11,652 nt of DNA from CAYLPU01 sp964385635 (GTDB lineage Bacteria > Chloroflexota > Anaerolineae > B4-G1), in contig CAYLPU010000135.1 in NCBI GenBank assembly GCA_964385635.1, forward strand, positions 1 to 11,652. Direction: 5' to 3'. How positions within the stretch are numbered: the stretch's first letter is position 1; each line of letters begins with the position of its first letter. The position numbers were made by a program, and so were the translations under genes. The notes under the pieces were generated by a model that ran no database searches, was not told the DNA's origin, and saw only the letters and a list, made by a program, of their open reading frames with translations. This document shows, piece after piece, positions 5,175 to 10,651 of this stretch.

Positions 5175-6683
5175 CTAAAACCACCTTTGAACAACGACTT
5201 TGCTTTCTGTAAAGAAGCGAATTGCCTCCTGGCCCTGCCCATGTAGCGTTCCGAAGAAGGAATCCTTCATTCCGCTAAACGGGAAGAACGCCATCGGGGC
5301 TGCTATTCCGATGTTGATGCCGATGTTGCCGCACTCAACTCTGTATTGAAACTCTCGGGCCCATTTACCGTTCCCAGTGAATATCGAAGCCGCGTTGCCG
5401 AACGGATTGGCATGGATCATCTCTATCCCCTCATCCAGGCTCTTGGCCTTCATCATACACGCGACCGGCCCGAAAATCTCTTCCTGGGCGATGGTCATAT
5501 CCAGGGTAACTTCCTCGAACACAGTCGGGCCAACGAAGCACGCGTCGGGCCAACCCCCTACCAGTTTCACATCCCTCCCATCCAGCGTTAGCTTCGCCCC
5601 CTCTTCTATACCCTTATTTATGTACCCTATTACCATTTCCTTCTTAGCCCTATCGCGCAAGGGTCCCATCTGAACCGTTTCGTCAAGCCCGTAGCCAACC
5701 GTAATCCTGGAGGCTACAGTGACAAACATATCCACTACTTTCTTGTAGAACGCTTCGTGTTCTCTCTCGCTAAGACCCTCACCCACGACAACGAGGTTGG
5801 CGTTTGCCAGGCATCGCTGACCGGCATTGCCATAGAAGGAAGTCATGCACGCCGCCATCGTTGCTTCCAGGTCAGCGTCCGGCATCACCAGCGCGAAGTT
5901 CTTCGCACCTGCCTGCGCAATGACTCTCTTGCCGGTCTCACCACATCTTTTGTAGATGACGTCCCTTGCCACTGGAGTCGATCCAACAAAGCATATTCCC
6001 TTGATGTCGGGATGATCCAACATCCCCGATACAACCGTTCTCCCACCATGAACCAGATTCCACACACCCGGAGGAATACCCGCTTCTTCCGCCAACTCGA
6101 CGATCTTGGTCTGACAAAGTGGATCTTCGCTGGAAGGCTTCAAGACAACACAGTTTCCAGTAGCGACGGCATAAGGCGCGAACCAAAGACCGATCATAAA
6201 TGGGAAGTTGAAGGGCGTAATGATCCCAAAAACCCCCAAGGGTTGCCGAATGAGGTACTCGTCTATCCCCAATGCAATATCTTCCAGGAAGCCTCCCATC
6301 ATCAACGACGGAATCCCCGCCGCAACCTCTACGTTCTCGATCCCACGCCTCGTTTCTCCTCTGGACTCATCAATGGTCTTGCCATGTTCCATCGTCTGAA
6401 TCCTGCTCAACTCCTCAAAGTTCTCCTCCAACAATTCCTTCAGTCTGAACAGGCACCTCACCCGCGCCAACGGAGGGGTGCTCCTCCACTCAGGGAAAGC
6501 CTCTTGCGCTGCCTCCACCGCCGCGTTAATTTCATCCTCTGTCGAGATAGGGACTCTCGCTATGGCCTTACCCGTGGCAGGGTTTATGACGCTCCTGAGC
6601 TCTCCTTCCGATTCCAGCCACTCGCCATCAATATAGTTTCTGAGATGCAATGTTTCTTTTATGGGTTCTTCTAGAATCGTCAT
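5175..6683 (-). CDS. mmsA: CoA-acylating (methyl)malonate-semialdehyde dehydrogenase
   Basis: A 502-residue aldehyde dehydrogenase. It has TPFNFP at 156-161 for NAD binding, FVGSTPV at 232-238, GNAGQRC with the catalytic cysteine C291, and EEIFGP at 401-406. In ordinary ALDHs a glutamate in ELGGK activates the reaction; here the site reads QAGAKN (257-262), the hallmark of the MmsA/IolA group, which oxidises methylmalonate or malonate semialdehyde with NAD+ and CoA to propionyl- or acetyl-CoA plus CO2. This serves valine, beta-alanine, pyrimidine or inositol breakdown. Length matches the family (about 490-500). AAGGAG precedes the ATG by about 6 nt, and a 20-bp inverted repeat lies just upstream. 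It is the first structural gene after the DeoR-type regulator. Related acylating aldehyde dehydrogenases with other substrates cannot be excluded. Confidence 0.85.
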   Translation of the reverse strand: MTILEEPIKETLHLRNYIDGEWLESEGELRSVINPATGKAIARVPISTEDEINAAVEAAQEAFPEWRSTPPLARVRCLFRLKELLEENFEELSRIQTMEHGKTIDESRGETRRGIENVEVAAGIPSLMMGGFLEDIALGIDEYLIRQPLGVFGIITPFNFPFMIGLWFAPYAVATGNCVVLKPSSEDPLCQTKIVELAEEAGIPPGVWNLVHGGRTVVSGMLDHPDIKGICFVGSTPVARDVIYKRCGETGKRVIAQAGAKNFALVMPDADLEATMAACMTSFYGNAGQRCLANANLVVVGEGLSEREHEAFYKKVVDMFVTVASRITVGYGLDETVQMGPLRDRAKKEMVIGYINKGIEEGAKLTLDGRDVKLVGGWPDACFVGPTVFEEVTLDMTIAQEEIFGPVACMMKAKSLDEGIEMIHANPFGNAASIFTGNGKWAREFQYRVECGNIGINIGIAAPMAFFPFSGMKDSFFGTLHGQGQEAIRFFTESKVVVQRWF

Positions 6684-6698
6684 CGTATTCTCCTTTTT

Positions 6699-6718
6699 GC
6701 TCAGTCAATATACTGAGC
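6699..6718. promoter_or_regulatory. 20-bp inverted repeat, probable operator of the catabolic operon
   Basis: GCTCAGT, six bases (CAATAT), then the exact complement ACTGAGC. It lies 15 bases upstream of the dehydrogenase ATG, next to the ribosome site, and contains TATATT on the minus strand. The position suits repression by the neighbouring DeoR-family protein. No good -35 element is seen at the right distance, so the operon promoter is unclear; the genes may also be read through from the regulator gene. Confidence 0.55.
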
Positions 6719-6740
6719 GTACTTGGGTTTGGGAGTGCCT

Positions 6741-6778
6741 GCTTCAGCCGGAACTCAGGCGTAAAACCCGGCTAAAGC
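6741..6778. repeat. Imperfect inverted repeat between regulator and operon
   Basis: GCTTCAGCCGG (6741-6751) and CCGGCTAAAGC (6768-6778) pair at 10 of 11 positions around a 16-base loop. The type (GGCTAAAGCC-like) resembles common dispersed intergenic repeats. It could attenuate read-through from the regulator gene; there is no clear T-tract. Confidence 0.4.
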
Positions 6779-6819
6779 CTCGACGCCAAAATAGTTGTGA
6801 GCCGTTTCTTACCTCTGGA

Positions 6820-7635
6820 TCAAATGCTGTCCTGGCCGAGGAGACTTGATCCCGGGCCAGTGCTGGCGATAAACACTTCCACCGAGTGGGCGACCAGATC
6901 AGCGCGAGCGGCAGCGTCAAACTGGTCGTCTGTGACCAAACGATGAATTTGATCTATCGTGGCCACTTCGAAATTAGAAACCACTCCCCATTTACTGTGA
7001 TCAGCCATAACCGCCACAGGTCCACGGGTGCGCTGGATCATGAGCCGGACGATCTCTGCCTCGGTGACGGTCGGGACAGTACAGCCATACTTGAGACTGA
7101 CACCATCCACTCCAATGAAGGCCTTGCTGGCGTATACCTGACGAAGTGACTGGGTGGCGAGGCAACCTCCTGCCGAGTTGGACTGCGGAAGAAACAGTCC
7201 ACCCAACAGGACAATCTCGAACTCAGCCTTATGGGTCTCCAGTACCGCGCCCACATTGTTGGTGACCACCGTGATGTTTGCGTTGCTTCGGATGTGGCGA
7301 AAAATCTGGGTGCAGGTCGTGCCACTGTTGATGAAGACAATGTCACCGTCCTCGATCAGAGTGGCCGCCAGCGCGCCAATAAGGCGCTTCTCTTTCGGGT
7401 GGGCCTGAGCGCTGTTGACATACTCCGGCTCAAGCGGCATCCGCCGACTGAGGATGGCCCCTCCGTGGGTGCGCTCAAGAAAGCCCCGAGTCTCTAGCCA
7501 CTCAAGGTCACGGCGGATTGTAGCCTCTGAAACGTCCAACCTTCCGCTCAGGTCATCGTTGCGGGCAACGCGGTGGGTCTCCAGATACTTCCGTATCCAC
7601 TCACGTCGTTGGGCGGGGATGAGTTGCTTGCTCAT
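6820..7635 (-). CDS. DeoR/GlpR-family transcriptional repressor
   Basis: From the ATG at 7635 this is a 271-residue DNA-binding protein. The N-terminus (about 6-60) has IPAQRREWIRKYLE and DDLSGRLDVSEATIRRDL, the DeoR helix-turn-helix, followed by ERTHGGAIL. The C-terminal sensor domain contains FINSGTTCTQI (about 101-111), TEAEIVRLM and MADHSKWG, typical of sugar-phosphate-sensing DeoRC domains. The frame extends to a TTG at 7668, but the ATG matches the usual family N-terminus better; neither has a strong ribosome site. A near-consensus promoter lies upstream. It sits head-to-tail with the dehydrogenase operon, with a 20-bp inverted repeat in between, so it most likely controls that operon and relieves repression with a phosphorylated or CoA-pathway intermediate. 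The family call is firm, the effector unknown. Confidence 0.88.
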   Translation of the reverse strand: MSKQLIPAQRREWIRKYLETHRVARNDDLSGRLDVSEATIRRDLEWLETRGFLERTHGGAILSRRMPLEPEYVNSAQAHPKEKRLIGALAATLIEDGDIVFINSGTTCTQIFRHIRSNANITVVTNNVGAVLETHKAEFEIVLLGGLFLPQSNSAGGCLATQSLRQVYASKAFIGVDGVSLKYGCTVPTVTEAEIVRLMIQRTRGPVAVMADHSKWGVVSNFEVATIDQIHRLVTDDQFDAAARADLVAHSVEVFIASTGPGSSLLGQDSI

Positions 7636-7698
7636 TGCACCAGGTCTCGCATCTGCTGGGGTAGACAATGATGACTGAAACTGAACACCTTGTAAACG

Positions 7699-7727
7699 AT
7701 TATAACAAATTTTGGCCTAATTTGCAA
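7699..7727 (-). promoter_or_regulatory. Sigma70-type promoter of the DeoR-family gene
   Basis: On the minus strand TTGCAA (7727-7722), a 17-base spacer, then a perfect TATAAT (7704-7699). The predicted transcript start near 7692 gives a leader of about 55 nt to the ATG at 7635. TTGT and ACAA (7690-7693, 7705-7708) flank the -10 box symmetrically and could be an autoregulatory site, but the arms are short. Apart from this promoter I see nothing definite between 7636 and 7888. Confidence 0.65.
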
Positions 7728-7888
7728 GTTTCGGTTTTTAGGTCTTGTCCATTAACAACCTCGCACTCTCGACCACGGTGCAGAATCACTGAGACACTGA
7801 AGGAATGAAACCACTGAAAGAGCCGTCAGTTCATTTGACTTGTGTGGAGCAGCAAAATGCATTAAAATGAAGGCAACCAAAAAAGCAA

Positions 7889-8092
7889 GTGAGGCCCCCT
7901 TTGACCACCATCGAAGTCAACAATCTGACTAAGACCTTTGTCACGACGGAGGATGTCAAGAAAGAGATGAACTTCGTCCTTGCCGATCACGTAGACCAGG
8001 TCTTCGAGGCCGCCCTGCCCGACCGTCGAGGTGAGCCGGGAGCCTCTAAGGGCGAAGGAGGGAGTAGTGATGCTCACAAAACTGAGGGTTAA
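7889..8092 (+). pseudogene. Fragment mosaic: ABC-ATPase N-terminus joined to Lon C-terminus
   Basis: A 67-codon frame (GTG at 7889, or TTG at 7901) reads TTIEVNNLTKTF at 7904-7939, just like the first residues of ABC transporter ATPases, but the Walker A region never follows. From 7940 to 8029 it reads VTTEDVKKEMNFVLADHVDQ and then VFEAAL, closely resembling the C-terminal end of Lon-type ATP-dependent proteases (the ...FVDHVDEVLxLAL pattern). The rest (to the TAA at 8090-8092) is low-complexity and overlaps the next gene's ribosome site. It looks like remnants of two genes joined by deletion. The Lon match is the stronger; the ABC match is short. A functional short peptide is unlikely. Confidence 0.5.
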
Positions 8093-9089
8093 GGATTACA
8101 AAAGCCTCGAAAGAGAAAAACGAGGAAAGGAGAAAGGAAAAATGGTACGAGGGAAAAATCCGGTTCAGATGTTTATCCGCAACGCTGTTCGCTGGGGTAT
8201 TGCTATCCCACTGTGGCTTTTGCTTGCCAGGCCAGATTTTCGGCTAGCCTGGGCCGAGCTTGTGGGTCCGGCAATGGACGTCGCTGTTTGGGCTGTGCGC
8301 CTTTTTGCTGGCCTTCTCAAGACCGGCGTGATCTTCTGGGTTGCAAACACCGCCGCGGGTATGTTTTACGTCCTTCCCCAGTGGGAGCGACTGGTCCTCC
8401 TGCGCCTCGGCAAGTCCGTCGGTGCCAGAGGTCCGGGGTTCTTTGTCGTGCCGCCGCTCCTCTATTCTGTTGCTCGCATCGTAGATGTCCGCATCACCAC
8501 CTATGAGGTGAAAGCAACTAAGACGCTCACCAGGGACAACATTCCCATAGATGTTACCGCGGCTGTCGAGCTGGAGGTAGAGGATCCCGAAAAAGCAGCC
8601 ATTGCCGTTCAGGACTACTGGAAAACGACGGAGTGGGTCTCCATGGAAGCGTTGAAGAGCACGATCGGTGGCAACGACCTGAGACCTCTGCTAAGCGAAA
8701 CCGAGAGAATCGCGACGGCGCTGAAGGCAGGGATTGACACGGCGGCCAAGGACTACGGCGTAAATGTGCGGGCGGTGCGAATCACGGATGTCGGCACACC
8801 CCAAGCACTGGTTGAGGAGCTGGCTGTGATAGCACGAGCCGAGCGCTCTGCCAAAGCTAAACAGATCCAAGCCGATGCTGAAAAGGCTGTGGCGACAGCG
8901 CTCGCCGAAGCGGCCCGCACTTTGGCAGCCCAACCGCGCGCCATGGATCTACGACAGATCCAAGCCCTCCTGGACATTTCCAAGGAGGAGAGCGCTATGG
9001 TCATCGTATACCCCATGACCGGCCTCATGGGCCAACAAATCGCCGCTGCTGCCGCTGGAGCTCAGCCGAGCAAGAAGCAACCTGCTTAG
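8070..9089 (+). CDS. SPFH/band 7 (slipin-like) membrane protein
   Basis: A 339-residue protein from ATG 8070, or 315 from ATG 8142. From the second start, hydrophobic segments lie at about 17-28, 41-58 and 60-78. The SPFH domain follows: WERLVLLRLGKSVGARGPGF, TLTRDNIPIDVTAAVELEVE, DPEKA, then an alanine/glutamate-rich coiled coil (about 220-262) and the slipin-like end VIVYPM. Such proteins form membrane-bound oligomers that organise microdomains and often regulate proteases. I chose 8070 because AAGGAGGGAG sits 5 nt before it; 8142 also has AAAGGAG and is the more natural slipin start. The extra residues MLTKLRVKDYKSLE resemble the N-terminus of OLD/RecF-type ATPases, suggesting an accidental in-frame fusion. 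A truncated small gene follows at once. Confidence 0.82.
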   Translation: MLTKLRVKDYKSLEREKRGKEKGKMVRGKNPVQMFIRNAVRWGIAIPLWLLLARPDFRLAWAELVGPAMDVAVWAVRLFAGLLKTGVIFWVANTAAGMFYVLPQWERLVLLRLGKSVGARGPGFFVVPPLLYSVARIVDVRITTYEVKATKTLTRDNIPIDVTAAVELEVEDPEKAAIAVQDYWKTTEWVSMEALKSTIGGNDLRPLLSETERIATALKAGIDTAAKDYGVNVRAVRITDVGTPQALVEELAVIARAERSAKAKQIQADAEKAVATALAEAARTLAAQPRAMDLRQIQALLDISKEESAMVIVYPMTGLMGQQIAAAAAGAQPSKKQPA

Positions 9090-9188
9090 GTGCCAGCCGA
9101 TAGCACGTGGGCGCTGCGCAAACTGAGCGGCGGCGATCTTCCTGAGCGCCTGCGGGTGACGGTGACGGTTGATGAACGTGAGGCGTGA
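9090..9188 (+). pseudogene. Truncated copy of the small gene at 10389-10574
   Basis: From a GTG directly after the slipin TAG, a 32-codon frame contains WALRKLSGGDLPERLRVTVT, nearly identical to residues 39-58 of the 61-residue protein encoded at 10389-10574 (WALRKLTGGDLPDRVRVTVT). At DNA level 9108-9173 and 10503-10568 agree at 60 of 66 positions. The first 38 residues of the full-length protein are missing. It has no ribosome site of its own. It is best read as a relic of duplication or partial replacement, though coupled translation from the slipin stop cannot be excluded. Confidence 0.7.
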
Positions 9189-9208
9189 TACGTGAAAGGA
9201 GAGGTGCT

Positions 9209-9475
9209 ATGCAGAGTATTACGCTAGATTCTCGTGTAGGGCAGGATGGAGTTTTGAAACTAAGTGTGCCGCTCGGGTTGCCTGGCGTGAAGATGGAAGT
9301 GATGATCATTGTTCAGTCGGTTACACAGCCTCGGCCGTCTGAACTGCCGGATGGCCTCGGCTGGCCGGAAGCAAGTATGTCCGAAAATCCCGTGTGGGAA
9401 AAGCGCACGCCGGGACCTGTGCGGCGGCTGTTGGGTAACTGGCTGTCCTACCGCGAAGCCTGTGCCCATCCTTAG
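9209..9475 (+). CDS. Antitoxin-like small protein without an adjacent toxin
   Basis: An 88-residue protein from ATG 9209 with AAAGGAGAGG just upstream. The N-terminal half (MQSITLDSRVGQDGVLKLSV, then PGVKMEVMIIVQ) resembles beta-strand-rich antitoxins of PIN-domain toxins common in cyanobacteria and Chloroflexota, which bind DNA as dimers and carry a C-terminal tail that wraps the toxin. GLGWPE near residue 57 also fits those proteins. The last 30 residues (ENPVWEKRTPGPVRRLLGNW and on) do not resemble the usual tail, and the expected PIN gene is absent: the next gene is a different antitoxin. It may be an orphan left after toxin loss, with a replaced C-terminus. Family assignment is from pattern memory and is moderate. 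Confidence 0.6.
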   Translation: MQSITLDSRVGQDGVLKLSVPLGLPGVKMEVMIIVQSVTQPRPSELPDGLGWPEASMSENPVWEKRTPGPVRRLLGNWLSYREACAHP

Positions 9476-9482
9476 TTGGCTG

Positions 9483-9511
9483 TTGCCCAAACTCCCGAAA
9501 CATGATAAACT
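9483..9511 (+). promoter_or_regulatory. Likely promoter of the AbrB/PIN toxin-antitoxin pair
   Basis: TTGCCC (9483-9488), a 17-base spacer, and TAAACT (9506-9511) preceded by TG at 9503-9504, an extended -10. The expected start near 9518 gives a 28-nt leader to the antitoxin ATG. Confidence 0.45.
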
Positions 9512-9522
9512 CGTATTACAAG

Positions 9523-9535
9523 AATCGTATCGATT
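9523..9535. promoter_or_regulatory. Small palindrome, possible antitoxin autoregulatory operator
   Basis: AATCG, TAT, CGATT: a perfect palindrome with 5-base arms just after the predicted transcript start and before the ribosome site GAGGTGG. AbrB-type antitoxins usually repress their own promoters at such sites. The arms are short, so chance is possible. Confidence 0.4.
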
Positions 9536-9545
9536 GAGGTGGAGT

Positions 9546-9752
9546 ATGGACACAGTGACTGTTTCACCCAAATTCCAAGTAGTGATCCCCCGTCGCGTCC
9601 GCACTTCGCTTGGTGTAAAGCCTGGGCAGAAGATCAAAGTCATCCTCTACAACAACCGCATCGAGATGATACCGCTTAAGCCCGTTGAAGAATCACGCGG
9701 GTTCCTCAAGGGCATTGATACCACGGTTGAAAGAGAACCGGATCGCCTATGA
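9546..9752 (+). CDS. vapB: AbrB/MazE-type antitoxin of a VapBC module
   Basis: A 68-residue protein with the SpoVT-AbrB swapped-hairpin DNA-binding fold: VSPKFQVVIPRRVRTSLGVK at residues 6-25 followed by PGQKIKVILYNNRIEMIPL. The C-terminal tail (about 44-68; ESRGFLKGIDTTVEREPDRL) is the usual toxin-neutralising segment. ATG 9546 is preceded by GAGGTGG. Its TGA overlaps the toxin ATG by four bases (ATGA), the standard arrangement for keeping antitoxin and toxin in balance. It probably represses the shared promoter at the palindrome just upstream. Confidence 0.87.
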   Translation: MDTVTVSPKFQVVIPRRVRTSLGVKPGQKIKVILYNNRIEMIPLKPVEESRGFLKGIDTTVEREPDRL

Positions 9753-10126
9753 ACACCGTTGACTCCTGTGGTTGGCTGGAATACTTCGCGGATGGGCCTA
9801 ACGCAGACTTCTTCGCTCCTGCAATTGAAGACATCGAAGAGTTGGTCGTTCCTACGATCAGCATCTACGAGGTCTTCAAGCGCGTGCTTCAACAACGGAA
9901 CGAAGGAGATGCTCTACAGGCAGTTGCAGTACTGATGCAAGGTCACGTGGTGGAATTGGACACGACTCTGGCGCTAGATGCGGCTAGGATCTCCGTTGAA
10001 CACAGGCTGCCCATGGCTGACAGCATCGTGCTAGCAACTGCACAGGCCTATAACGCCACGCTGTGGACGCAAGACGCTGACTTTGAAGGCATAGCAGGCG
10101 TAGAGTACATTAGAAAGAAACCATAG
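9749..10126 (+). CDS. vapC: PIN-domain ribonuclease toxin (VapC-like)
   Basis: A 125-residue PIN protein. The four acidic metal-binding residues are in place: D5 (VDSCGWLEYF), E41 (SIYEVFKR), D91 (LPMADSIVLATA) and D109/D111 (TLWTQDADF). VapC toxins use Mg2+ at this site to cut RNA, often initiator tRNA or rRNA, and so stop growth when antitoxin is lost. Length is normal for the family (about 125-140). Translation is coupled to the antitoxin through the four-base ATGA overlap. Because all the catalytic residues are intact, the toxin is likely active. The pair lies between two direct repeats, so it could stabilise the surrounding segment. Confidence 0.9.
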   Translation: MNTVDSCGWLEYFADGPNADFFAPAIEDIEELVVPTISIYEVFKRVLQQRNEGDALQAVAVLMQGHVVELDTTLALDAARISVEHRLPMADSIVLATAQAYNATLWTQDADFEGIAGVEYIRKKP

Positions 10127-10139
10127 AGGCAGGCAGGCT

Positions 10140-10220
10140 AGCTATGCTCGGCGGGGCGGTCGCCCACCCCGCCGCCAGTCCAAGGCTTGTAGTGAGCCTG
10201 TCCTGAGCATAGCTGAAGGA
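10140..10220. repeat. Nested hairpins after the toxin gene, with a dispersed repeat motif
   Basis: The outer arms AGCTATGCTC (10140-10149) and GAGCATAGCT (10205-10214) are perfectly complementary. Inside, CGGCGGGG (10149-10156) pairs with CCCCGCCG (10167-10174), a strong GC hairpin 23 nt beyond the toxin stop that could end its transcript, though no T-tract follows. The stretch 10187-10220 (TAGTGAGCCTGTCCTGAGCA and on) belongs to a very common dispersed repeat type I recognise from Chloroflexota-like genomes. The remainder up to 10388 shows no gene or clear signal. Confidence 0.55.
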
Positions 10221-10388
10221 CCTATCGGACGGTGCGGCGAGTGTTTTGTTCCAGACGAAGCTATTCTGGATAGGCAGGTATTCAGGGCCGATAACGCCGA
10301 TTATCAGCACTACCAAGGATCACCAACCACAGTTGAAGCACCAAACCCAAGACCGGCACCCCCCACAGACCACAGGAGACGCCAACCA

Positions 10389-10574
10389 ATGGACAAACTG
10401 GAACTGATATTCAAAGTCGAGAAGGACACCAAGAATACCCGCCGCTACCAGGAAGAGGCCAGCGACGGCCCGCCCATCATTGGCACGCTCTACGTTCAAC
10501 AGTGGGCGCTGCGCAAACTGACCGGCGGCGACCTGCCAGACCGCGTGCGGGTGACGGTGACGGTTGATAAGTGA
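10389..10574 (+). CDS. Small conserved-looking protein upstream of the PLD-helicase
   Basis: A 61-residue, charged, soluble protein with no family I can name. It begins MDKLELIFKVEKDTKNTRRY and ends RVRVTVTVDK, suggesting a small beta-rich fold with alternating strands. CAGGAGA lies 9 nt before the ATG. The gene is 77 nt upstream of the PLD-helicase in the same direction, so they are probably co-transcribed. A truncated copy of its 3' third lies at 9090-9188; of the six differences within the 66-bp aligned segment, three are silent and three give similar residues (T/S, D/E, V/L), which argues the reading frame was under selection. It may be a regulator, inhibitor or accessory subunit of the helicase; this is inference from position. 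Confidence 0.7.
   Translation: MDKLELIFKVEKDTKNTRRYQEEASDGPPIIGTLYVQQWALRKLTGGDLPDRVRVTVTVDK
10503..10568 (+). repeat. 66-bp direct repeat, right copy
   Basis: Matches 9108-9173 at 60 of 66 bases (counted by eye), offset 1395 bp. It lies at the 3' end of the small gene. The two copies bracket the orphan antitoxin and the VapBC pair, so recombination between them would delete the whole toxin-antitoxin block. Confidence 0.8.
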
Positions 10575-10651
10575 CCGTTGGGCTGGGAGGTGAAAACTCG
10601 CCAAACCAACTTATGACAGCATGATAATCCGCGAAAAAGGAAGGCAATCCC

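Noticed and set aside
5757..6674. Plus-strand open frame of 305 codons opposite the aldehyde dehydrogenase
   Set aside because: The minus strand encodes an intact ALDH with catalytic cysteine and cofactor motifs over the same bases; the plus frame has no recognisable domains.
7835..7868. Possible plus-strand promoter starting with TTGACT before the gene-fragment patch
   Set aside because: The -35 box is good, but the hexamer at 17-nt spacing is TGCATT, and the TAAAAT further on is 22 nt away, so I do not call it.
10110..10316. Minus-strand 68-codon ORF after the toxin gene
   Set aside because: Most of it translates a common dispersed repeat and the GC hairpin; no ribosome site or domain.
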